Shown in pieces: positions 36,670 through 43,540 of a stretch of DNA of 64,000 nucleotides. How positions within the stretch are numbered: position 1 is the first letter of the stretch; every line of letters starts with the position of its first letter. A program made the position numbers and the translations under genes. The notes under the pieces were generated by a model, which was given only the letters and a program-made list of their open reading frames with translations, had not been told where the DNA came from and did not search any database. The stretch is from CAZSLI01 sp964607705 (GTDB lineage Bacteria; Actinomycetota; Coriobacteriia; Anaerosomatales; PHET01). The stretch covers positions 124,001-188,000 of the forward strand of contig CAZSLI010000001.1 in the NCBI GenBank assembly GCA_964607705.1, given 5' to 3'.

Positions 36670-37772
36670 GCGAGCGGTTCCGGATACTGGCCCTCGAGCC
36701 CTATTACGGCGGTAGCCACCGGGCTGTGCTCGACGGGCTTGTCGAGCGCATCGACGCCGACTGGACCGTGCTCACGCTGCCCGCCCGCAAGTGGAAGTGG
36801 CGGATGAGGGGCTCTGCCATCACGATGGCGCGCCAAGCCGCTGCGCTCGCAGAGGTACGGGATACGCCCCAGCCGTTCGACCTTGTGTTCGCGTCGACCT
36901 TCCTCAACCTGGCCGAGTTCCGCGGACTCGCAGGGCCGAGAGTGGCGGCAGTGCCCGCGGTGGTCTACTTCCACGAGAACCAGCTCGTCTACCCCAACCG
37001 CCACAGCGCCGACTGGGACTACCAGTTCCCGCTCACGAACATCACCACCGCGCTCTCCGCTGACAGCTGCATCTTCAACACGCGCTGGAACCTCGAGCAG
37101 TTCGTGGCCGAGATACCCGGCTTCATGAAGGAGTTCCCGGACCACCGGCCATCCGGTCTCGCCGATTTGATCGCCGAGAAGTCGCGCGTGATCGCGCCGC
37201 CGTTCGACCCGGCCCCCTTCGATACGGCGCCCCCCACTCGCGGCTCACGGTGCCGCATCGCGTGGCCTCACCGCTGGGAGCACGACAAGGACCCGGAGAC
37301 GTTCTTCCGTGCCGTGTCGGCACTGGCGTCGGAAGGACTCGACTTCGAGGTGCTCGTCGCGGGCCAGAGCTTCCGCGAGACCGAGGGCCTGATGCGCGAC
37401 GCCGCCGAAACGCTCGGCGACCGGCTCGCTCACTGTGACGAACCTGCGGATCGCGCCGAGTACGCGCGACTCCTGGCCTCGGCCGACGTCGCCGTCTCCA
37501 CGGCTAACAACGAGTTCTTCGGTCTCGCCATGGTCGAAGCATGCTACGCGGGCTGTACGCCGCTCGTGCCCGACCGTCTCGCGTACCCCGAGATCTACCC
37601 GGCTGGATACCGCTATGGCGACCTAGATGCGCTCGTCGCCCGACTGCGCGGCTGCGTCGCCGAACGACCCGAGCCGGGCTCGGCCCGGTCGCTGGTCGAG
37701 GGCTTCACATTCGACGCGCTTGTGCCAAAGTATGAATCGGCCTTTGCAGAAGTGGCGGCGGCACGCCGCTAG
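36666..37772 (+). CDS. tRNA-queuosine alpha-mannosyltransferase homologue (QTMAN/GTDC1, DUF3524)
   Basis: The 368-aa product is a GT4-like glycosyltransferase. Its N-terminus (ILALEPYYGGSHRAVLDGL, LPARKWKWRMRGSA, FHENQLVYPN) matches the DUF3524 domain of GTDC1, known in animals to attach mannose to queuosine in tRNA-Asp. The C-terminal half has a nucleotide-sugar region (RIAWPHRWEHDKDPE, STANNEFFGLAMVEA). The GTG start overlaps the thiI stop by 4 nt, so it is probably translated with another tRNA-modification gene. Role in this bacterium is inferred from homology and context. Confidence 0.88.
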   Translation: MSERFRILALEPYYGGSHRAVLDGLVERIDADWTVLTLPARKWKWRMRGSAITMARQAAALAEVRDTPQPFDLVFASTFLNLAEFRGLAGPRVAAVPAVVYFHENQLVYPNRHSADWDYQFPLTNITTALSADSCIFNTRWNLEQFVAEIPGFMKEFPDHRPSGLADLIAEKSRVIAPPFDPAPFDTAPPTRGSRCRIAWPHRWEHDKDPETFFRAVSALASEGLDFEVLVAGQSFRETEGLMRDAAETLGDRLAHCDEPADRAEYARLLASADVAVSTANNEFFGLAMVEACYAGCTPLVPDRLAYPEIYPAGYRYGDLDALVARLRGCVAERPEPGSARSLVEGFTFDALVPKYESAFAEVAAARR

Positions 37773-37822
37773 TCGCGAAGGCTGCCGGGCCGCGGGTGGC
37801 GGCCAACTGTGGGAGGGGACTC

Positions 37823-38137
37823 ATGGACGCACTCTCAGGACTGCCGCAGGCTGCGCTCCTCGGCATCGGATCACTCATCATTCTGCAGTTGACGCTGCAG
37901 GTCGTCGCTCTCGTGCAGCTCGTGCGCACTCCGGCCGAGCGCGTCACCATCGGCGGCCGCAAATGGGTCTGGGCGGTGATCATCCTGTTCGGCGAGATCG
38001 TTGGACCGCTGATCTGGTTCTTCGCCGGACGCACTGCCGCGCCGGTGGCCGACGTCGCCCCGAGCGCCCCGGTGTCGGCGCGTGCCGATGACGCCGCCGA
38101 CGCCCTCTACGGCAAGGCGCCGCAGGACCAGCAGTGA
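37823..38137 (+). CDS. Small PLDc_N-type membrane protein
   Basis: The 104-aa product has two hydrophobic segments (ALLGIGSLIILQLTLQVVAL and WVWAVIILFGEIVGPLIWFFAG), matching the phospholipase D N-terminal (PLDc_N) two-helix domain often found as a separate small protein before ABC exporters. The tail is Ala-rich and hydrophilic. ATG 37823 has GGGAGGGGAC upstream. The stop overlaps the GTG of the ABC ATPase, so it is probably part of, or immunity/accessory to, that transporter. Confidence 0.8.
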   Translation: MDALSGLPQAALLGIGSLIILQLTLQVVALVQLVRTPAERVTIGGRKWVWAVIILFGEIVGPLIWFFAGRTAAPVADVAPSAPVSARADDAADALYGKAPQDQQ

Positions 38138-39054
38138 CCCGCGCGCTCGAGATCCGAGGACTGCGCAAGCGTTTTGGCGACTTCACCGCCCTCGAGGGCA
38201 TCGACCTGTCGGTCGAAGAGGGAAGCGTCTACGGGTTCCTCGGCCCCAACGGCGCCGGCAAGACGACCACGCTGCGTATCCTGACCGGGCTCGCTCGCGC
38301 TGACGCGGGCTCGGTGTCCATCTTCGGCGAGCAGCCGGGAAGCGCTGCCGCGCGGCGTCTTACGGGCTTCCTGCCGGACGTCCCCGGTTTCTACGCCTGG
38401 ATGACCGCCGAGGAGTTCCTGCGCTTCGCAGGTGGGCTCTTCGGCTTCGACAAGCCCACGCTCGACGAGCGCGTGCCGCTCTTGCTCGATCTCGCCGGGC
38501 TCACCGACGTGCATGCCCGCGTGGGCGGCTTCTCACGTGGCATGAAGCAGCGGCTCGGGGTCGCCCAGGCGCTCGTGAACGCGCCCCGCCTTCTCATGCT
38601 CGACGAGCCGACGAGCGCGCTCGATCCGCTCGGGCGCAAAGAAGTCCTCGACATGATCACGTCGCTGCGCGGGCGCACCACGGTCTTCTTCTCGACGCAC
38701 ATCCTGGCCGACGTCGAGCGCGTGTGCGACACGGTCGCCATCCTCGATCACGGGCGCGTGGTCGCCGAGTCCGGCATCGACGAGCTCAAGGAGCGCTATG
38801 CCGCACACAAGCTCGTGCTGGAGGTAGGCGAGGGGAGCGAGGCGTTCTCGCGCACCCTCGCCGAGGAACCCTGGGTGACCACGGTCGCGACAAGCGACGA
38901 TGGTGCCCTCGAGGTGTCGGTCACCGATCTCGAGGCTGCCCGGGTCCGCGTGCCGGCGTTGCTGGCTCAGAATGACACCCCCTTGCTGCGCTTCGAGAGC
39001 GGCGAGATCTCGCTAGAAGAAGTCTTCGTCGAGCTCGTGGGAGGTGGGCGCTGA
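38134..39054 (+). CDS. ABC transporter ATPase (drug/exporter type)
   Basis: The 306-aa product has Walker A GPNGAGKTTT, signature FSRGMKQRLG, Walker B RLLMLDEP and the H-loop FFSTHIL, followed by a C-terminal domain of about 85 residues typical of ATPases that pair with ABC-2 permeases (NodI/CcmA-like, MRP assembly). It overlaps the small membrane protein before it and the permease after it, so the three form a unit. Substrate unknown. Confidence 0.93.
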   Translation: MTRALEIRGLRKRFGDFTALEGIDLSVEEGSVYGFLGPNGAGKTTTLRILTGLARADAGSVSIFGEQPGSAAARRLTGFLPDVPGFYAWMTAEEFLRFAGGLFGFDKPTLDERVPLLLDLAGLTDVHARVGGFSRGMKQRLGVAQALVNAPRLLMLDEPTSALDPLGRKEVLDMITSLRGRTTVFFSTHILADVERVCDTVAILDHGRVVAESGIDELKERYAAHKLVLEVGEGSEAFSRTLAEEPWVTTVATSDDGALEVSVTDLEAARVRVPALLAQNDTPLLRFESGEISLEEVFVELVGGGR

Positions 39055-39815
39055 TGCGCGGCTTCTACCGCTTCCTCGGCAAGGAGATCACGGAGTTGTC
39101 ACGCACGTGGAGGTTGCCCGTGCTTGGCGGTGTCGCCCTGTTCTTCGCGCTGTCGGGACCGATCTTGGCGCTTCTCACGCCGCAGCTGCTCGAGTCGATG
39201 CAGTCGTCGCAGCCGGGCGTGATCATCCAGGTCCCCGACCCTGTCTTTCGAGACGCTTACGCGCAGTGGATCAAGAACCTCTCGCAGTTGGTCGCCTTCG
39301 TCGCGATCATCGCCGCCGCCGGGTCCATCTCGGGCGAAGTGGCCGGCGGCACGACGACGCTCGTGTTGACCAAGCCGGTATCGCGTGCGGCGTTCGTCGT
39401 CTCCAAGGCGGTCGCGCTCATCGGCCTGGTGCACGTGGCAGTGGTGGCCGGGACCGTGGTGACTCAGCTCGTCACACTCGCCGTCTTCGGCGAGGCGCCG
39501 CCCGGCTTGCTCTGGGGCCCCGTGGTCGTGTGGCTGCTCTTCGCGGCGTTCCTGATCGCCGCGGCAGTGCTGCTCTCGGCGATCCTACCGACACTTGCCG
39601 CCGCAGGCGTAGGCGTGGGCGTATTCTTCGCGATCTCGCTCGCCGCCCTGTGGGGTCCTCTCGTCGAGTACTCACCGGCCGGGCTCACCTTGGCGCCGAG
39701 CGAACTGCTGCTCGGCAAGGAACCCGCATTGGTCTGGCCGATAGTCACCACGCTCGCGGCGACGGTCGCACTCATCGCCCTTGCGGCGTGGCTGTTCGGC
39801 CGGCGAGAGATCTGA
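39054..39815 (+). CDS. ABC-2 type transporter permease
   Basis: The 253-aa product has about six membrane segments with the ABC-2 features GSISGEVAGGTTTLVLTKPV and SRAAFVVSKA after the second segment. It shares one base with the stop of the ATPase gene. Together they are likely to form an exporter. No terminator with a clear T-run is visible before the convergent rubrerythrin gene. Confidence 0.9.
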   Translation: MRGFYRFLGKEITELSRTWRLPVLGGVALFFALSGPILALLTPQLLESMQSSQPGVIIQVPDPVFRDAYAQWIKNLSQLVAFVAIIAAAGSISGEVAGGTTTLVLTKPVSRAAFVVSKAVALIGLVHVAVVAGTVVTQLVTLAVFGEAPPGLLWGPVVVWLLFAAFLIAAAVLLSAILPTLAAAGVGVGVFFAISLAALWGPLVEYSPAGLTLAPSELLLGKEPALVWPIVTTLAATVALIALAAWLFGRREI

Positions 39816-39847
39816 CTGCGGCTACGGCAGGCTAGAGCGCTCGCGAG

Positions 39848-40396
39848 TCAGACGGTGTCGGCGCAGCCGGCGATAGTCGCGGCGACCGCATCGAGCGCGA
39901 TGTGGTCGAGTTCCACCTCGGCGACCGCGGCGAAGACCTCCCGAACGCGCTCGTTGGTCGCGCGCGCCGAAGCGTCTGCGTAGAACGCGGAGGCACGCTT
40001 CTCGCGCTCGAGTGACGCGCCGATCCCGGCGCACCAGTCTTCAGGAGCTTCGCCCGGCTGCATGAGGTCTTCAGGCTTCGGCTCCTTGAGCAGCTTGCAG
40101 AAGAGCGAGCAGTGCTCCGCTTCGATGGTGGCGAGCCGCTTGTATGCCGAGGACAACGTGTGGTCGCCGCCAAGGCCTGCCATCGCCCGGTAGAAGCGCG
40201 CATTCGAGCGCTCGAGCTCGACGGCCGCCTCTAGGTCCTCGCGCTCGACTTCGGTGAGCTGGACCTCGTTCTCGGCGGGATCGAAGCCCCCGGGCTCGGC
40301 GAGGTAGGCACGATGCGCCCCGCAGAAGGGGCACTGCGAAGGCGTCTCGTTGCCAAGGTACGTCTCCCCGCATACTCGGCATCTGATCATCTTCAT
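39848..40396 (-). CDS. Rubrerythrin with N-terminal rubredoxin domain
   Basis: The 182-aa product has an N-terminal rubredoxin-like iron site (CRVCGETY ... CPFCGAHR, two CxxC pairs) and a ferritin-like diiron domain from about residue 45, with metal-binding ExxH pairs in IEAEHCSLF and VELDHIAL. Rubrerythrins reduce hydrogen peroxide in anaerobes. The rubredoxin domain comes first, the reverse of classical rubrerythrin. ATG 40396 has AAGGGAAGGGA upstream. A DJ-1 gene lies 23 nt before it on the same strand. Confidence 0.9.
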   Translation of the reverse strand: MKMIRCRVCGETYLGNETPSQCPFCGAHRAYLAEPGGFDPAENEVQLTEVEREDLEAAVELERSNARFYRAMAGLGGDHTLSSAYKRLATIEAEHCSLFCKLLKEPKPEDLMQPGEAPEDWCAGIGASLEREKRASAFYADASARATNERVREVFAAVAEVELDHIALDAVAATIAGCADTV

Positions 40397-40419
40397 GGCG
40401 CTGTCCCTTCCCTTGATCC

Positions 40420-40932
40420 TCAGTCGCCCAGCAAGTCCGCAAGTGCATGGCCGAACGCCTCGGCCGCTTCGGGCCCGTTGGCCGTGACGATGCGGCCCTC
40501 GACGGTCACCGGCTCGCCGGTCCAGAGAGCGCCATGCTCCACCAAGTCGTCCTCCTGGCTGGCGAAGGCCGTGGAAGGGACCCCTGCGAGCAGTCCTGCA
40601 TGTGCGAGTACGGAAGGGGCGATGCAGATGGCTCCGAGGACCGCGCCGCGTGTCGCCGCATCGTGCGCCAGCCGGTGGGCGAGGGGGTCGTCGAAGTAGA
40701 TCTGGGCGCCGCCTCCGCCGACAAAGACGACAGCATCCCAGGCCACTTGTGTGGCTTCCGTGAGGCTCATGTCTGCTTCGGCCACCAGGCCCAACTTTCC
40801 GATACACTTGCCCGCGGTCACGCTTGCAACGGTAACGCGCGCCCCGGCGTCCTCGAGGACGGTTCGGGGGTGCGCATACTCTTCGTCGCGAAAGACCTCT
40901 GGGGCGATGACCATGAGTACTTCGGGTGGCAT
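40420..40932 (-). CDS. DJ-1/PfpI family protein
   Basis: The 170-aa product has the alpha/beta fold of the DJ-1/PfpI superfamily with nucleophile-elbow Cys in GAICIAPSVLA and the neighbouring ATRGAVLG. Members act as deglycases, chaperones or proteases; the exact activity cannot be read here. The residue after Cys is Ile rather than the His of classical PfpI proteases, so protease activity is unlikely. GAAAGGA lies upstream of ATG 40932. Probably co-transcribed with the rubrerythrin in an oxidative-stress unit. Confidence 0.88.
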   Translation of the reverse strand: MPPEVLMVIAPEVFRDEEYAHPRTVLEDAGARVTVASVTAGKCIGKLGLVAEADMSLTEATQVAWDAVVFVGGGGAQIYFDDPLAHRLAHDAATRGAVLGAICIAPSVLAHAGLLAGVPSTAFASQEDDLVEHGALWTGEPVTVEGRIVTANGPEAAEAFGHALADLLGD

Positions 40933-41042
40933 GGTTCGTGCGTCCTTTCGGGCGAGGGTTCGCTCGTGCGACCACCAGCATATATGAGGCTCGTGCGCGG
41001 CCGGCACCGTCACGATCGATTCACTGCGAGAGGTGTCAGCAG

Positions 41043-42050
41043 ATGCGTGAGACGCTTGTGCGGGTCCGGGACGTCGTCACCGGCCGCTGGTTCGTTAAGA
41101 CCGCCTTCTTCGTCTTCTTCGTGTACGCGTGCGTCCAGCTGTTCAGATTCGCCGCGTGGGCGCGTGGTACAGGGCCGTATGTGCATCGTCCTGAGGCGGC
41201 AGCCGGCATCCTTCCCATCGGGCACTTCACCAGCTTCTTCGCCTGGGTCCGCGGTGGCGGATGGGATACGTACCTACCCGCGGGCCTGGTCATCATCCTC
41301 GGTGCTCTCGCCCTGTCCTTGCTGCTGAAGCGGGGATTCTGTGGATGGATCTGCCCGGTAGGCACCGTCTGGGAGGCGTTCGCCGCGCTCGGCCGCAAGC
41401 TGTTGGGCCGCAACTTCGTGCTCCCGCACTGGCTCGACGTAGCCGGTCGCGCGTTCCGCTACGTGTTGACCGCTGCCTTCATGAGTTTCCTGATCATGGT
41501 CCCGGTCGCCGAGGCCACCGGTTTCAGGACGCTCCCGTACATGTGGGTGGCCGACCTCAAGATCCTGGGTCTCATGATCCAGCCCATCTACATCCTCGTC
41601 ATTCTCCTCGTGGGTGCGGTTTCGATGTTCATCGGACCGCTGTGGTGTCGTTACCTGTGTCCGCTGGGCGGCCTCTACTCGGTTGTGGGAATGGCATCGC
41701 CTTGCACGATCGAGCGAGATCCCGATCTGTGCATCGACTGTCACAAGTGCTCCCGTTCCTGCCATGCGTTCGTGAAGCCTGAGGAGTCGAAGCGACTGCT
41801 TGCTCCGGAATGTGACGGCTGCATGGACTGCGTGAAGGTATGCCCGGTCGACGGATGCCTCGAGGCCAAGGCGTTCTCGCGCGTGCGGATCGCACCGTGG
41901 GTCTGGCCGCTGCTCATCGTGGGCCTGTGGCTCGCGATATGGGGTACCGCCAAGCTGACAGGCAACTGGGACTCTCCCATCCCGCCGGACGCGTTCCGCC
42001 AGGTCATCAACTCGGGGCTCCTCGAGGAGACGACGAAGGGTGGCTTCTAG
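41043..42050 (+). CDS. NapH/CcoG-like membrane polyferredoxin
   Basis: The 335-aa product has about five or six membrane segments and Cys motifs of NapH/NosR-type proteins: CGWICPVG and CRYLCPLG in membrane loops, then two ferredoxin-like 4Fe-4S motifs, CIDCHKCSRSCHAF and CDGCMDCVKVCPVDGC. Such proteins pass electrons from quinols or ferredoxin through the membrane. The neighbouring nap or nos genes are absent, so the partner is unknown. ATG 41043 has GAGAGGTG upstream. It diverges from the DJ-1/rubrerythrin pair; the 110-nt gap has an AT-rich CATATATG but no clear promoter pair. Confidence 0.88.
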   Translation: MRETLVRVRDVVTGRWFVKTAFFVFFVYACVQLFRFAAWARGTGPYVHRPEAAAGILPIGHFTSFFAWVRGGGWDTYLPAGLVIILGALALSLLLKRGFCGWICPVGTVWEAFAALGRKLLGRNFVLPHWLDVAGRAFRYVLTAAFMSFLIMVPVAEATGFRTLPYMWVADLKILGLMIQPIYILVILLVGAVSMFIGPLWCRYLCPLGGLYSVVGMASPCTIERDPDLCIDCHKCSRSCHAFVKPEESKRLLAPECDGCMDCVKVCPVDGCLEAKAFSRVRIAPWVWPLLIVGLWLAIWGTAKLTGNWDSPIPPDAFRQVINSGLLEETTKGGF

Positions 42051-42060
42051 TCCCACACGC

Positions 42061-42079
42061 CTCGGCGACGATCGCCGAG
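42061..42079 (+). other. Compact hairpin after the polyferredoxin gene
   Basis: CTCGGCGA and TCGCCGAG form an 8-bp stem with a 3-nt loop, 10 nt after the stop. No T-run follows (GTATGTGGTTTG), so termination is uncertain. Confidence 0.4.
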
Positions 42080-42121
42080 TATGTGGTTTGCCTGTGTGGA
42101 CGGTTACGCCCTAGGGCTCGG

Positions 42122-42130
42122 TGGTAATAT
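42122..42130 (+). promoter_or_regulatory. Extended -10 promoter of the oxoamine synthase gene
   Basis: TGG followed by TAATAT (42125-42130) is a strong extended -10; the -35 position (around 42102-42107) has no good match. Transcription would start within the palindrome that follows. Confidence 0.55.
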
Positions 42131-42149
42131 GTGTACAAGTTTGTACACA
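42130..42149 (+). promoter_or_regulatory. 20-nt perfect palindrome, probable repressor operator
   Basis: TGTGTACAAGTTTGTACACA is a 9-bp inverted repeat around a 2-nt centre (GT). It overlaps the last base of the -10 and the expected +1, the ideal place for a dimeric repressor. The arms are of the kind bound by GntR- or TetR-type dimers, but no regulator gene is next to it. A second shorter inverted repeat, GGCGCC with 5-nt loop (42151-42167), follows in the leader. Confidence 0.65.
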
Positions 42150-42187
42150 GGGCGCCAGGGGGGCGCCATCTGCCGAGAGGGGCCTAC

Positions 42188-43402
42188 ATGCTCGACGTCA
42201 CCTTGCGCCGCGACGGAATCGACGAGCGAGTCACCGAGTTCCGCGTTCGCCGTGACGGCATGCAGAAAGCCAACCGCTACTTCTACCTTCAACCGACGGT
42301 GGGCAAGACCAACAACCGCGTGACCATGAAGGACGGGCGTGACATGGTCATGCTCGCCTCCTACAGCTACCTCGGACTCATCGGGCACCCCCGGATCGAA
42401 GCGGCCGCGCACGAGGCCATCGACCGTTATGGGACCGGCGCCGGCGGCGTGCGGCTTCTCACCGGCACGACCGACCTTCATGAAGCCCTCGAGGAGCGCA
42501 TAGCCAGGTTCTCGAAGCGCGAGGACGCCTGCGTCTACTCGTCCGGGTACGCCACCAACATGGCGATCATCACCGGGATGACCGGACCGGGCGACCTCGT
42601 CCTTATGGACAAGCTCGACCATGCGTCCATCGTTGACGGCTGCCTGCTCTCCGGTGCGAAGTGGCACACGTATCGGCACAACGACATGGCGCACCTCGAG
42701 AAGCTCTTGCAGCGCTCGCAGGGCGAATACGGCACCGTGCTGGTCGTCGCAGACTCCGTCTTCTCGATGGACGGCGACATCATGGACCTTCCGACAACGA
42801 AGGCGCTGTGTGAACGCTACGGCGCACGGCTGATGGTCGATGAGGCACACTCGGTCGGTGCTCTGGGTGCCACGGGGCACGGTATCGAAGAGCACTTCGA
42901 CATGTATGGGTCGATCGACCTCAAGATGGGCACGCTGTCGAAGTCGATCCCGAGCGTCGGCGGCTACTGTGCCGCGAGCAAGGACATCGTCGACTACCTG
43001 CGTCACTACTCGCGTCCGTTCATCTTCTCCGCGGCACTTCCGCCTGCCCAGACTGCTGCCGCGCTCGAGGCATTCAACGTCATCGAGGACGAGCCCGAGC
43101 GTGTTGCCGAGTTGCACCGCATCTCCGCGACCTACGCCGACGGCCTCCGGGCGCAAGGCTGGAACACCATGGATGCCGCGACGTGCGTCGTCCCGGTGCT
43201 CGTCGGGGACGAGGCGAAGACGATGGACCTCACGCGCATGCTCTTCGATCGCGGCGTGTTCGTGTGCCCGATCGTGCACCCGGCCGTTCCTCGAGGCACC
43301 GAGCGTCTTCGGACCTGCCTCATGGCCACGCACACCGAATACGACATAGACCAGGCGCTGTCGGCATTCGAAGTCGCTGGCAAGGAACTCGGGCTGATCT
43401 AG
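42188..43402 (+). CDS. Alpha-oxoamine synthase-like PLP enzyme
   Basis: The 404-aa product is a fold-type I PLP enzyme of the AONS/KBL/SPT group. Seen motifs are SYLGLIGHPRI, GTGAGGVRLLTGTTDLHEALE, the VDEAHSVGALGATGHGI block and the PLP-lysine in GTLSKSIPSVGGY. These enzymes join an amino acid (Ala, Gly or Ser) with an acyl-CoA. No biotin, threonine or sphingolipid genes lie nearby, so the substrate is open; a role in 7-keto-8-aminopelargonate or a lipid head group is possible. ATG 42188 has GAGAGGGGCC upstream. Likely repressed through the palindrome upstream. Confidence 0.85.
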   Translation: MLDVTLRRDGIDERVTEFRVRRDGMQKANRYFYLQPTVGKTNNRVTMKDGRDMVMLASYSYLGLIGHPRIEAAAHEAIDRYGTGAGGVRLLTGTTDLHEALEERIARFSKREDACVYSSGYATNMAIITGMTGPGDLVLMDKLDHASIVDGCLLSGAKWHTYRHNDMAHLEKLLQRSQGEYGTVLVVADSVFSMDGDIMDLPTTKALCERYGARLMVDEAHSVGALGATGHGIEEHFDMYGSIDLKMGTLSKSIPSVGGYCAASKDIVDYLRHYSRPFIFSAALPPAQTAAALEAFNVIEDEPERVAELHRISATYADGLRAQGWNTMDAATCVVPVLVGDEAKTMDLTRMLFDRGVFVCPIVHPAVPRGTERLRTCLMATHTEYDIDQALSAFEVAGKELGLI

Positions 43403-43428
43403 GGCCGTTGCGCTCTAGCCGTTCGTCC

Positions 43429-43466
43429 AACGAACCCGCTGCACTAAGGCGGGTTCGTTTTGTTTC
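43429..43466 (+). terminator. Intrinsic terminator after the oxoamine synthase gene
   Basis: An 11-bp perfect stem (43429-43439 with 43449-43459, 9-nt loop) is followed by TTGTTTCG. A clear rho-independent terminator. Confidence 0.88.
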
Positions 43467-43487
43467 GCCTCAGACGGTCACAGCCGC

Positions 43488-43493
43488 TATAAT
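43488..43493 (+). promoter_or_regulatory. -10 element before the GGDEF gene
   Basis: TATAAT (consensus -10) lies 48 nt before GTG 43541. The -35 region (TCGCCT at 17 nt) is poor, so the promoter may be weak or activator-dependent. Confidence 0.5.
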
Positions 43494-43540
43494 CGTGCGC
43501 ATCGGCGCCGGGGGGCGTCGATTTCCGACGAGGGGGAACC

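Noticed and set aside
39044..39835. 263-aa frame overlapping the ABC permease
   Set aside because: The frame at 39054 encodes a clear six-helix permease. The other is Arg-rich shadow sequence.
40397..40981. N-terminal extension of the rubrerythrin frame, giving a 377-aa protein
   Set aside because: The extra part runs through the DJ-1 gene in another frame and has no domain. The rubrerythrin begins at 40396 with a good ribosome site.
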